From Flavobacteriales bacterium (GTDB taxonomy: Bacteria; Bacteroidota; Bacteroidia; Flavobacteriales_D; Crocinitomicaceae), in the NCBI GenBank assembly GCA_018665005.1, contig JABJEE010000069.1, positions 1 to 15,970 of the forward strand: a stretch of DNA of 15,970 bases, read 5' to 3'. Made by a program: the position numbers and the translations under genes. Under the pieces are notes generated by a model. The model was not told where the DNA came from, did no database searches, and saw only the letters and a list, made by a program, of their open reading frames with translations. Shown one piece after another: positions 7,566-15,864 of the stretch. Within the stretch, counting starts at the first letter, position 1. The number at the start of each line of letters is the position of its first letter.

Positions 7566-7606
7566 GCAATCTATACAATATTTTACATGATTAAACGAGG
7601 CCAAAT

Positions 7607-8191
7607 TTAGTTGTCATTTGGATTGTTTGGGAAATTAGAAATCATCTTGAATTTTCCTTTTTGTTTCTCCAATGCGGATTTCCATAAGTCCTTTATTTCT
7701 GTGTTGAGGATAAGCGTTTTATCGATGTTGTTCACAGTTATCCAATTTTTCTCTTGAAGCTCTTGGTCTAATTGTTTTTCATCCCATCCTGAATAACCTA
7801 TGAAGAATCGGATTTGATTATTTAGATTTGGATTGCTTTCTAGTATTTTACAGACGTCATCAAAATCTCCGCCATAATATAGGTCTTTTTGAATTTCAAG
7901 TGAGTTTTTTACTTCTTTGCCTAATGAATGAATGAAAAACAAACTGTCTTTCGAAACAGGTCCTCCAAAGCCTATCTTTGCGTTGATGTCAGGAAAGTTA
8001 GGGTCTATTTTGTGTAAGTCAATGTCTACAAAATTATTGAGTACAAAGCCAAAAGTTCCTTCCTCATTATGCTCGCACAACACCACAACTGACCTTCCAA
8101 AGTATGGGTCGGTTAAGAATGGGTCAGAAATCAGAACACTTCCTTTTTTAGGGACCTCATTATTATCAAATGAAAAATTTAATTTTTTCAT
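7607..8191 (-). CDS. YqgE/AlgH-family protein (DUF179)
   Basis: 194 residues from the ATG at 8191; a TTG five codons earlier (8206) is open but less likely. Family signatures, numbered from this ATG: KGSVLISDPFLTDPYFGRSVVVLCEH (about 16-41), GTFGFVLNN (45-53), GFGGPVSKDSLFFIH (about 70-84) and FFIGYSGWDEKQLDQEL (about 129-145), with LW...L near the C-terminus. There is no signal peptide or membrane segment, so it is probably cytoplasmic. The family is widespread but its biochemical function is not settled; the name AlgH comes from alginate regulation in Pseudomonas and should not be carried over. It precedes rpsA on the same strand with 163 bases between, which hold the rpsA promoter, and is divergent from the ppx/gppA-like gene. 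Confidence 0.92.
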   Translation of the reverse strand: MKKLNFSFDNNEVPKKGSVLISDPFLTDPYFGRSVVVLCEHNEEGTFGFVLNNFVDIDLHKIDPNFPDINAKIGFGGPVSKDSLFFIHSLGKEVKNSLEIQKDLYYGGDFDDVCKILESNPNLNNQIRFFIGYSGWDEKQLDQELQEKNWITVNNIDKTLILNTEIKDLWKSALEKQKGKFKMISNFPNNPNDN

Positions 8192-8249
8192 TGGGCAAAG
8201 GAACAAAAAAGAGGATTGATGACAATAGCATTTAGATAAAACATATTTT

Positions 8250-8257
8250 TAAATTTG
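8250..8257 (+). promoter_or_regulatory. -7 element (TAAATTTG) before ppx/gppA-hisS
   Basis: A full match to TAnnTTTG lies 7 bases before the ATG at 8265. A candidate -33 (TTTA at 8231-8234) is spaced only 15 bases away, shorter than usual, so the upstream element is uncertain. If used, the transcript would start within about 4 nt of the start codon. Confidence 0.5.
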
Positions 8258-8264
8258 TATTTAT

Positions 8265-9146
8265 ATGAAATTTAGTGCAATAGATATTGGAACAAACGCT
8301 GCCAGACTTCTGGTTGGTGAGGTGGTTAAGGAGTCAAGTAAATCATTCGTGAAAAAGATATCCTATACGAGGATTCCATTACGTCTTGGAGATGATGCCT
8401 TTTCTCTTGGAAGAATCGATGTAAAGAAGAAGTCTAATTTGATTAATACCATAAAGGCTTTTCAAATTATTTCAGACATATTTGAAGTTCAAAAAATTAG
8501 GGCTGTAGCTACATCAGCAATGAGGGAGGCAGAGAATGGATCGCAAATCGTTGAGGAAATCAAACAGGGTTTCGGAATCGATGTTGAAATAATTTCAGGT
8601 GAAGAGGAGGCCAGTCTTATATTGGGAACTTTCAAGCTTTTAGATATAGCCAATAGTAAACCGTTTGTAGTTATTGATGTTGGTGGTGGTTCAACTGAAA
8701 TTAACATATATAGAGGAGATAAGAAGATCGCGTCTCAATCATTTAAGATTGGAACCATAAGAATGCTTAAAGGAAAAGTCAAAAAAGGAATATGGGTTGA
8801 GCTTAATGCTTGGATCAGTACATTTGTAAATAGTTCAGAAAACTACTTGGTTTTCGGGACAGGTGGTAACATTAATAAAACACATAAATTACTTGGGATT
8901 CATAGCGGAAAACCCATTCCTATTCAGGAAATAACCATACTTAAAGAAAAACTAAAGACTTTATCCCTTGAGGAGCGAATGAAACAATTTCAGCTTCGAC
9001 CAGATCGGGCAGATGTAATCGTTCCCGCCTTAGAGATTTATACACGTATTTTAGGTAATTTCAAGTCGTCAAATATATTTGTGCCTAAAATTGGTTTATC
9101 TGATGGGATGATTTATAAGATGTATTTGGAAGAAAACATAAATTAA
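8265..9146 (+). CDS. Ppx/GppA-family phosphatase (short form)
   Basis: 293 residues. Actin/Hsp70-type ATPase fold motifs are in place: the phosphate-1 loop AIDIGTNAARLLV (5-17), ATSAMREAENG (82-92), SGEEEA (111-116, likely holding the catalytic glutamate), the phosphate-2 loop VIDVGGGSTEI (136-146), FGTGGNINK (197-205), RPDRADVIVPAL (245-256) and a terminal LSDGMI (278-283). E. coli Ppx and GppA are about 500 residues with an added C-terminal HD-like domain; this protein has only the two actin-like halves, a known short form in Bacteroidota and Actinobacteria. It should act as an exopolyphosphatase or as a pppGpp 5'-phosphohydrolase; sequence alone does not decide which. The stop overlaps the hisS start by one base (TAATG), so the two are probably cotranscribed and translationally coupled. 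Confidence 0.93.
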   Translation: MKFSAIDIGTNAARLLVGEVVKESSKSFVKKISYTRIPLRLGDDAFSLGRIDVKKKSNLINTIKAFQIISDIFEVQKIRAVATSAMREAENGSQIVEEIKQGFGIDVEIISGEEEASLILGTFKLLDIANSKPFVVIDVGGGSTEINIYRGDKKIASQSFKIGTIRMLKGKVKKGIWVELNAWISTFVNSSENYLVFGTGGNINKTHKLLGIHSGKPIPIQEITILKEKLKTLSLEERMKQFQLRPDRADVIVPALEIYTRILGNFKSSNIFVPKIGLSDGMIYKMYLEENIN

Positions 9147-10510
9147 TGTCACAAAAACCAAGAATTTCCAAAGGAACAAGAGATTTTTCACCATTTGAGG
9201 TGAGGAAAAGAGAATACATATTCTCCGCCATGAAAAGTGTTTTTGAAAAATACGGTTTTCAACCTATTGAAACACCGAGTTTTGAGTTGTCATCAACTTT
9301 GCTGGGTAAGTATGGGGAAGAAGGTGATCGTTTGATATTTAGAATATTAAATTCTGGTGATAAAATGTTAAAGGCAGATTTAGATGCTTTAAGTGATAAA
9401 AACTTGGGTAGATTTTCTAATTCGTTATCAGAAAAAGCATTGCGTTATGATCTGACAGTTCCTTTTGCTCGTTACGTTGTTCAGCATCAAAATGACATAA
9501 CATTTCCTTTCAAGAGGTATCAAATCCAACCTGTATGGAGGGCTGATCGACCTCAGCACGGCAGGTATCAAGAATTTTATCAATGTGATATTGATGTCGT
9601 AGGCAGCCCATCTTTGCTTTATGAAATTGAATGTATTCAGATTTTTGATGAAGTCCTTTCGGCTTTAAAACTTCCGGCTTTTACCATAAAGTTTAATAAT
9701 CGAAAAGTTTTAAATGGTATAGCAGAAGTAACAGGTGAAAAAGACAAACTTGTTGATATGGTAACTGCCATTGACAAGCTAGACAAGATAGGAGAGGAGG
9801 GGGTTCTTAAGGAGTTGGCAAATAGAGGGGTTTCGGATGAGTCGATAAAAATCATTAAACCCTTGTTCAATCTAAATGGAACCAATCAAGAAGTATTGGA
9901 TGAAATGTCAGCCTTTTTGTCAGAATCCGAGGTTGGAAAAGAGGGTATAGAAGAGCTTTATTTTCTCTTGAAAATAATGAGTCGAACGAGTTTAAATAAA
10001 GGCAAGTTGGTTTTTGATGTCACATTGGCGAGAGGTTTAAATTATTACACGGGAGCTATTTTTGAGGTCGTTGCTGACGGTGTTAAAATGGGGAGTATTT
10101 GTGGTGGTGGTCGTTATGATGAACTTACTTCCTTGTTCGGTCTTAAAGGAGTTTCTGGTGTCGGTATATCATTTGGTGCGGATCGAATTTATGATGTCCT
10201 AAATGAGCTTCAGTTATTTCCTGATACAGTAGAAAATAGCATAGACTATTTATTCTTAAATTTTGGTCCTGAAGAATTCGTGCGCTGTTTTGAATTGGCA
10301 AATGTACTCAGGGAGAAGGGTTTCTCATGTGAAATTTACCCCTCGGCGAGTAAAATTCAAAAGCAGATGAAATACGCAAATGAAAGAAACGCAGCTAAAG
10401 TAGTTATGATAGGTGCTGATGAGCTCAGAAACGAGGAGATTACCATAAAGTCAATGGATTCAGGAGAACAATTGACTCTTTCTGTTCAAGAATTTATCAC
10501 GACGTTATAA
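9146..10510 (+). CDS. hisS: Histidyl-tRNA synthetase
   Basis: 454 residues, a class II aminoacyl-tRNA synthetase that charges tRNA-His in the cytoplasm. The start shares its first base with the upstream stop codon. Seen in order: KGTRDFSPFE at 9-18; motif 2 with FKRYQIQPVWRADRPQHGR and EFYQCDIDVVG (122-153); the histidine-specific motif LARGLNYYTG (294-303); GGGRYDEL (320-327); motif 3 with GVGISFGADRI (338-348); and a C-terminal anticodon-binding domain (about 365-454). All signature regions are present, so it should be functional. The gene ends one base before the 3' end of the convergent M13 peptidase gene, with no clear terminator between. Confidence 0.98.
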   Translation: MSQKPRISKGTRDFSPFEVRKREYIFSAMKSVFEKYGFQPIETPSFELSSTLLGKYGEEGDRLIFRILNSGDKMLKADLDALSDKNLGRFSNSLSEKALRYDLTVPFARYVVQHQNDITFPFKRYQIQPVWRADRPQHGRYQEFYQCDIDVVGSPSLLYEIECIQIFDEVLSALKLPAFTIKFNNRKVLNGIAEVTGEKDKLVDMVTAIDKLDKIGEEGVLKELANRGVSDESIKIIKPLFNLNGTNQEVLDEMSAFLSESEVGKEGIEELYFLLKIMSRTSLNKGKLVFDVTLARGLNYYTGAIFEVVADGVKMGSICGGGRYDELTSLFGLKGVSGVGISFGADRIYDVLNELQLFPDTVENSIDYLFLNFGPEEFVRCFELANVLREKGFSCEIYPSASKIQKQMKYANERNAAKVVMIGADELRNEEITIKSMDSGEQLTLSVQEFITTL

Positions 10511-10511
10511 A

Positions 10512-12536
10512 TTACCAGATCTTAGAAATTTTCAGTTTCTCATTTCTCATTGGATCAGATTCTTTCACATCGAAAGCTTCGAAAAACTCTGGGCAATTCA
10601 TTAATGGCCCGTTTACCCTATACATTCCTGGCGAATGAGAATCATTTGCAATTCTATTCTTCATTTCCTCGTCAGTATATTTTATCTTCCAAAGTTGGGC
10701 ATACGAAATAAAGAATCGTTGCGCCGGAGTGAATCCGTTATTTTTTTGATTCAATTTAAATTCGTTGGTCATTTCGTAGGCATGGTATGCCATTGTTAAG
10801 CCTCCGAGATCAGCAATATTTTCTCCCATAGTTAAATCAGGATTTACACAATTGTCTGTAATTGGACAAAATTGAGCATAGGTTTCGCCAAGCTTTTGGG
10901 TTCTTTCTTCAAATAATTTCCGATCTTCTTCTGTCCACCAATTTTTGAATGAACCATCTGCTGCAAATTTTGACCCCATATCGTCAAATCCGTGAGTAAA
11001 TTCATGACCGATAACCATTCCAATACCTCCGTAATTTACAGCGTCTTCAGCGTTTTCATCGAAAAATGGTGGCTGCATGATTCCTGCAGGAAAAGCAATT
11101 TCATTTAATAATGGATGATAATATGCATTAACCATGTGTGCAGGCATACCCCATTCATTTTTATCAACAGGTTTGTCAATTTTATTGAGATTGTCTTGAA
11201 TGGAGTAGCGGTTGAGTGAAAGAATATTGTTGAAGTAGTTTTCTCTATCGATGACAATACTCGACATATCTTTCCATTCGTCGGGATAGCCTAATTTTCT
11301 TCCGATGGCATTCAGCTTAGTTAAGGCCTCTTTTTTCGTGGTGCTAGACATCCAATCTAGATGTTCTATTCTATTTTGAAAAACAACCAGTAAATTGTCT
11401 ACCATTTGATTTACTTTTTCTTTGGCTTCTTTCGAGAAGTGTTTGTCCACAAAGACTTTACCCATTATTTCTGCAATTTCTGAGTTGGTGATTTGTTCTA
11501 TGGCGCGATCTTCGATTTTTTTTAGTTCTTTTTTGCCTTTTAGTGTTTTACCATAAAAGTCGAAATGAATATCAATAAAGGTTTGATCCATATAGGGTGA
11601 AGCACTACGAATCACATTCCATTTAAGATAGTCTTTCCATTCTTCGAGACTGAAATTGTTCAACATTGAAGGAATATTCTCCATAAATTGAATGGTACCA
11701 ACTATCGCCGTGTCGAAATGGCTTACACCTCTTTTTTCGATGTATAAGTTGAAATCAAAAGGATTAACCATTTCTGCAATTTCTTTAATTGAACGTTTGT
11801 TGTAGGTGTTTTCCGGGATTCTCATCTCAGCAGGTTTGAACATTTTAGATGCCAATGCCGTTTCGAATCTTACAATATTGTCAGCAAATACTTTTGATTG
11901 GTTTTCTTTGTTGAAAATCGTGAAATGACTTTTTTCAATATACTTTTCGTATTCGATAAGTATATCTTTTTTGTTTTCACTTGAATAATATTCCATATTG
12001 GGAAGACCTATTCCTGATTGATACATGTGATATTGGTTTGTCTCAACATCTTTCATGTCTTGCCCCACATAGATTCCAAAAAGACCTCCTACACCTTGAT
12101 TGTGAAGGTCAGCAATAGCTTCTACGAGTTCTTGATTATCAGATAGTTCATTGATCTTTTTGAGCTGAAGTTCAATTTGAGTGTGACCTTTTGCATTACG
12201 TCCTTTCATGTCTAAAAATGAATGGTAAAAGTCTCCCAAAAGCTGGTTGTCCGATCCTGCCGAACTGTTTAAAGCGTCTTTTTCGCATTGCAATAAAATA
12301 TCGGTGATTTTGTCTTTATTGGCTCTATCAAGCTCGTTAAAGCTTCCCCAACGGGATTCAGATGCCGGTATTTCATTGTTTTTTATCCAATCTCCATTAG
12401 AGAAGAGGAAAAAGTCATCTGTTGCATTAACTTCCTGATCCATGTAGTTCACGTTGATAGTGGATTTCTGAGATAGTGCCAATTGTGATATCAAAGCAAT
12501 GCTAAGTGTCAAGATAAATAATTTCATTTTTTTCAT
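10512..12536 (-). CDS. Exported M13-family (neprilysin/PepO-like) zinc metallopeptidase
   Basis: 674 residues, close to the family's usual size. An N-terminal signal peptide (about 1-22, ending in ALS before QK) has no lipobox, so the protein is periplasmic or secreted. The M13 N-terminal domain begins with DDFFLFSNGDWIKNNEIP (40-57). The catalytic domain has NAYYHP (470-475), the zinc motif HEFTH (His511, Glu512, His515), the third zinc ligand in ENIADLGG (Glu572, with Asp576) and the C-terminal Trp typical of the family, here in KIW; the Cys of the mammalian CxxW ending is absent. It should cleave oligopeptides outside the cytoplasm. A second ATG three codons downstream (12527) is an alternative start and leaves the signal peptide workable. 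It follows the acetyltransferase gene by 7 bases, so they form a likely operon. Confidence 0.95.
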   Translation of the reverse strand: MKKMKLFILTLSIALISQLALSQKSTINVNYMDQEVNATDDFFLFSNGDWIKNNEIPASESRWGSFNELDRANKDKITDILLQCEKDALNSSAGSDNQLLGDFYHSFLDMKGRNAKGHTQIELQLKKINELSDNQELVEAIADLHNQGVGGLFGIYVGQDMKDVETNQYHMYQSGIGLPNMEYYSSENKKDILIEYEKYIEKSHFTIFNKENQSKVFADNIVRFETALASKMFKPAEMRIPENTYNKRSIKEIAEMVNPFDFNLYIEKRGVSHFDTAIVGTIQFMENIPSMLNNFSLEEWKDYLKWNVIRSASPYMDQTFIDIHFDFYGKTLKGKKELKKIEDRAIEQITNSEIAEIMGKVFVDKHFSKEAKEKVNQMVDNLLVVFQNRIEHLDWMSSTTKKEALTKLNAIGRKLGYPDEWKDMSSIVIDRENYFNNILSLNRYSIQDNLNKIDKPVDKNEWGMPAHMVNAYYHPLLNEIAFPAGIMQPPFFDENAEDAVNYGGIGMVIGHEFTHGFDDMGSKFAADGSFKNWWTEEDRKLFEERTQKLGETYAQFCPITDNCVNPDLTMGENIADLGGLTMAYHAYEMTNEFKLNQKNNGFTPAQRFFISYAQLWKIKYTDEEMKNRIANDSHSPGMYRVNGPLMNCPEFFEAFDVKESDPMRNEKLKISKIW

Positions 12537-12543
12537 TTTTTCT

Positions 12544-13002
12544 TTAATTTATTGTTTTGTAGAGCATCTCAACGTGAGGAATGCCATCTTCTAAATATTC
12601 TTTTCCTGTCGATTGAAATCCATGATTCCCATAATAATTTTCAAGGTGCTTCTGTGCGGATAATCTAACGGAAACGTCACCGAATTTTTCTTTTACAAAT
12701 TTCATCGAATCTGCCATCAACTGATGTCCTAAGCCAGTGCCTCGATAATCCTCGTGAACAACGACCCTTCCAATCGCCACTTCATCATAGGCAATGCCTT
12801 TAGGTAAAATTCGGGTGACAGCTATAATTTCTTCTATATTGTTTTTAAAGAATAAGTGATATGCAAGTTTATCTTTTCCGTCTACTTCTTGATAAGGACA
12901 GTTTTGTTCAATGATGAAAATCTGAATCCTCAAAGCGATAATGTCATGGAATTCTTCTAAACTTAACTCCTGGAAAGATTTGACTTGATGTACAAATGTC
13001 AT
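12544..13002 (-). CDS. elaA: ElaA-type GNAT N-acetyltransferase
   Basis: 152 residues, complete. ElaA hallmarks are FIIEQNCPYQEVDGKD (29-44), IGRVVV (77-82), the acetyl-CoA pyrophosphate loop RGTGLG (88-93), LSAQKHLENYYGNHGF (114-129) and YLEDGIPHVEM (136-146). The last two are strongly conserved with E. coli ElaA. It is a cytoplasmic acetyl-CoA-dependent transferase; the acceptor substrate of the ElaA subgroup is not established. It is first gene of a pair with the M13 peptidase, 7 bases apart. There is no obvious functional link between a cytoplasmic acetyltransferase and an exported peptidase. Confidence 0.93.
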   Translation of the reverse strand: MTFVHQVKSFQELSLEEFHDIIALRIQIFIIEQNCPYQEVDGKDKLAYHLFFKNNIEEIIAVTRILPKGIAYDEVAIGRVVVHEDYRGTGLGHQLMADSMKFVKEKFGDVSVRLSAQKHLENYYGNHGFQSTGKEYLEDGIPHVEMLYKTIN

Positions 13003-13006
13003 TTTA

Positions 13007-13036
13007 CAAAAATAAGTGAAAAAACTTTGAATTAAA
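13007..13036 (-). promoter_or_regulatory. Bacteroidota-type promoter before elaA
   Basis: On the minus strand TTTA (13036-13033), 18 bases, then TATTTTTG (13014-13007), a full TAnnTTTG match. It ends 4 bases before the ATG at 13002, so the mRNA would be leaderless or nearly so. It sits in the 36-base gap behind the S8 peptidase gene, which suggests elaA-M13 is transcribed independently of that gene. Confidence 0.5.
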
Positions 13037-13038
13037 TC

Positions 13039-15864
13039 TTAATTTTTAATTACCCTGAAAGTCTTTTTCTTATCAGATGTTAATGCAACTACGCTGACAT
13101 TATAGATTCCTTTCTCTAAAGCATTTAAATCTATTATAAATGAGGTATAAGTGTCCTTCGAATACACTGTTCTGCCCAACATATCGATAAAAGATACGTT
13201 TGCAGATTCATCGATCTCGATATGGATACTTGAATTAAAAGGGCTTGGGTATAGGCGCCAAGTAACATCCTCCTGGTTTTCGAATCCTAAATCATCGTAT
13301 ACTTCGATGTAAGAGGTGTCAGAAGATGTGCAACCATTTCCGTCGATAAAGGAATAAACGATGGCGTGATTCCCGATTCCTGCTAAAGCCGGATGAAAGG
13401 AGGTTCCGATTATTCCTTCGCCACTATATATTCCACCTGATGGGTCACCGGAAGTTACATTAAATGCGGTCTGATTAATACCAATGGTGCTTATATTTTC
13501 TTCATAAATTACAGGCAATACCGATAAGAAGTCGACCTCCAAAGAGTCCGTTACAGAACATCCACTGCTATTTGTTCCTATCACAATGTAGGTTCCTTCC
13601 TGAGGTGAAAATGCCATTCCATTTGTCACATTGTTATTCCAATCGTAACTGACTGCGGTTCCAGATGCTGTAAGAATGAGCTCAGTGTTAGGGCAAATAA
13701 GTTCGTCTGATCCTGCATCGACAAATGGGTCAGAATAGATCACAACAGGGTGGGGTGCCGATCGAGAAACACAACCTAAATTATCCTCGAGAGTCACCTG
13801 GTATTCACTCGGTGTGGTTGTGATGATGTTGGATGCATTTGATCCATTTGACCAATTGATAAGAATAGGGCTCATTCCAGTAACAAAAGAAAGTGTAATG
13901 CTTCCTCCTGGGCATATGCCTCCCGGTCCATCAATTGTAACCGCTTCATGTTTTGAAAGTATGGTTTGAAGCGCATTGGCTTTTCCATAACCGTAACCAT
14001 AATTAGGTACAGCTCCTGTAAATGCATCAACATCTCCAGTTCCGGTGAGATCGGCTTTAAAGTCGGTATAGGTAGCTTTTGAGCATTTCTGAAGGTAGAG
14101 TGCGGCAATTCCTGCAACAGCAGGTGATGCCATGGAAGTTCCACCGTTTCTCATGTGAAAACCGCCCTCATCGGTATTACCATTATATCCTGGGTTGTTT
14201 AAGAGAGAAAACGAACCAGATCCCAAAGACACATCTCCAGAAGCGACAATGTCTGGTTTCATTACGCCATTTCTATTGGGCCCCATGCTACTAGAATAGG
14301 ACAGTTCTCCAACTTCTGTACTTGTTGGTTCTGTATAGGTGTTTCCATTAAAGTCAATGTGACCATTTCTATTTTTGGTATTACCTACAGAGATTACTTT
14401 TTCAGAGCAGTTCCAAAGGTCAACAATGGTTTGTAAGGAATCAGGCATATTGTAATGAATGATGTCTGGGAACTCTGACGCATCGGGAATGTTTGTCTCG
14501 AAATTACTATGCACGAAGGAGGGGGTGACGCTTGTTCCGCCCCATAGATCATAATGACCATCCCCATAGGTTTGAAACCTAAAAAGATAATCAGAGGAGT
14601 CAATCGGTGTAAAATTTGTTCCAAATACTGCGATCTGACCGGCTACTTGACCACGTTCGAGATACCTGTATAGAAAACCGTATGCGATAAGATCGCCGTC
14701 TTCATTGAATATTGGTTCTTGAGTAAAATCGCCGGCAGCAGTTGCCCCGTCTAAAAGATTATAAAAAGGAGTTTCACCCCTCTTTTGATGGTTTGGTCCA
14801 GGGGTATCTGCTGCAAAAGAATAAAAGAAATCAGCTTCTGTGGTATCCACCCAAAACTCTACTAGAATTGTATGCGGAGAACCTACTGCTGTAGGGGTAG
14901 GGCTTGGAATCATCCAAACAAAGGAGGTGTCTTGATCAACATCGGCTCCTACGTGATAAGGTCCTGCGTCACCAGAATTACCTGCAGAGCAAACTACAAT
15001 ACGTCCTTCTTTGGCATCTAATAGAGAATCAATCATTACAGAGGCAGGATCTAGGGCGTCGTGACTTCCGTAATAGGACCCTAATGATAAATTGACTACA
15101 GCGGGCATTCCTAATGAGTCTGCAACTTTAAATATGTAATCACAAGCTTCTGCAATACTGATCGACCAATTGGGAAGAGAAAAATCGGTTTCCACAACAA
15201 TAATATCTGCTTCTGGGGCAAAGCCCTTGTTTGTTCCGTTAGCATTCCCATTACTTAGTGCCATACCTGCTACCGTTGATCCGTGTGCAGTACCCACTTC
15301 CAAGCTTGTGCATGTTCCTGCATTTATATCTGAGCTGTCCCAAACACATCCAAATCCATATTCACTAGGTATATTCGGGCCGTTTACCGTATGGTCCCAA
15401 TAACGAAGAACCCTTGTACTTCCGTCAGAATTTTGAAAGTCAGGATGATTGAAGTCAATTCCTTGGTCAACAATGCCGATGATTACGCCTTTGCCTGTGT
15501 AAGAAGTGTCAAGGCCTCCAAATCCGGCGTGAACCTGATCTGCTTTATGGTGAACTAATGCTGAGTCAGACATTACTTGAGGGACAGAAAGGTCCTTGTA
15601 TACTTCAATAACTTGTCCTGATTTTTCTGCAGAAGTCATTAGTCCAAATTCTGCATTTATAATGAGCTGATTTTTGGTTTCGAAAACGATAGTAATATTA
15701 TGGTCTACAATAAATTGCCTGTTTCTTTCGTTATTGGCAATTGAAAACGGAGTGACTCTGGTTGAATGAACTTCTTTATTATTTGCAGTGGGATTGAAAT
15801 ACGATTTTTGCGCATTCGTGAAGAAGAAGCTTAAAAGAATATATATAGTGAGGATATATTTCAT
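13039..15864 (-). CDS. Secreted S8 (subtilisin-like) serine peptidase with T9SS sorting domain
   Basis: 941 residues. Signal peptide about 1-18 (hydrophobic core, ending TNAQ). A stretch of about 90 residues before the catalytic domain may act as a prodomain. The catalytic triad is complete: Asp133 in GIVDQGID, His194 in AHGSTVAG and Ser577 in GGTSMASPAVAG, with oxyanion Asn296 in SAGNSGD. Between Asn296 and Ser577 lie about 280 residues, far more than in subtilisin, so a domain is inserted; the arrangement resembles Clostridium CspA/B-like subtilases. After the catalytic domain come three beta-rich, PKD/Ig-like units (about 645-710, 713-779, 783-857), the first two sharing a CP...W...GC pattern. 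The final 75 residues start LYPSPFNSS and end with a GIYNVSV strand and a Lys-rich end, a type A T9SS C-terminal sorting signal. The protein is expected to be secreted or surface-anchored and to degrade proteins; its substrate is unknown. Confidence 0.95.
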   Translation of the reverse strand: MKYILTIYILLSFFFTNAQKSYFNPTANNKEVHSTRVTPFSIANNERNRQFIVDHNITIVFETKNQLIINAEFGLMTSAEKSGQVIEVYKDLSVPQVMSDSALVHHKADQVHAGFGGLDTSYTGKGVIIGIVDQGIDFNHPDFQNSDGSTRVLRYWDHTVNGPNIPSEYGFGCVWDSSDINAGTCTSLEVGTAHGSTVAGMALSNGNANGTNKGFAPEADIIVVETDFSLPNWSISIAEACDYIFKVADSLGMPAVVNLSLGSYYGSHDALDPASVMIDSLLDAKEGRIVVCSAGNSGDAGPYHVGADVDQDTSFVWMIPSPTPTAVGSPHTILVEFWVDTTEADFFYSFAADTPGPNHQKRGETPFYNLLDGATAAGDFTQEPIFNEDGDLIAYGFLYRYLERGQVAGQIAVFGTNFTPIDSSDYLFRFQTYGDGHYDLWGGTSVTPSFVHSNFETNIPDASEFPDIIHYNMPDSLQTIVDLWNCSEKVISVGNTKNRNGHIDFNGNTYTEPTSTEVGELSYSSSMGPNRNGVMKPDIVASGDVSLGSGSFSLLNNPGYNGNTDEGGFHMRNGGTSMASPAVAGIAALYLQKCSKATYTDFKADLTGTGDVDAFTGAVPNYGYGYGKANALQTILSKHEAVTIDGPGGICPGGSITLSFVTGMSPILINWSNGSNASNIITTTPSEYQVTLEDNLGCVSRSAPHPVVIYSDPFVDAGSDELICPNTELILTASGTAVSYDWNNNVTNGMAFSPQEGTYIVIGTNSSGCSVTDSLEVDFLSVLPVIYEENISTIGINQTAFNVTSGDPSGGIYSGEGIIGTSFHPALAGIGNHAIVYSFIDGNGCTSSDTSYIEVYDDLGFENQEDVTWRLYPSPFNSSIHIEIDESANVSFIDMLGRTVYSKDTYTSFIIDLNALEKGIYNVSVVALTSDKKKTFRVIKN

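Noticed and set aside
7932..8219. 95-codon plus-strand frame opposite the start of the yqgE-like gene.
   Set aside because: Antisense to a clear family member, without its own recognisable features.
13030..13051. AT-only inverted repeat (7-bp arms) at the end of the S8 peptidase gene as a terminator.
   Set aside because: The stem has no G-C pair and lies partly within the coding end and the elaA promoter; too weak to call.
13872..15403. Several 63-90-codon frames on both strands within the S8 peptidase gene.
   Set aside because: The 941-residue frame covers them all with identifiable domains; they are shadows.
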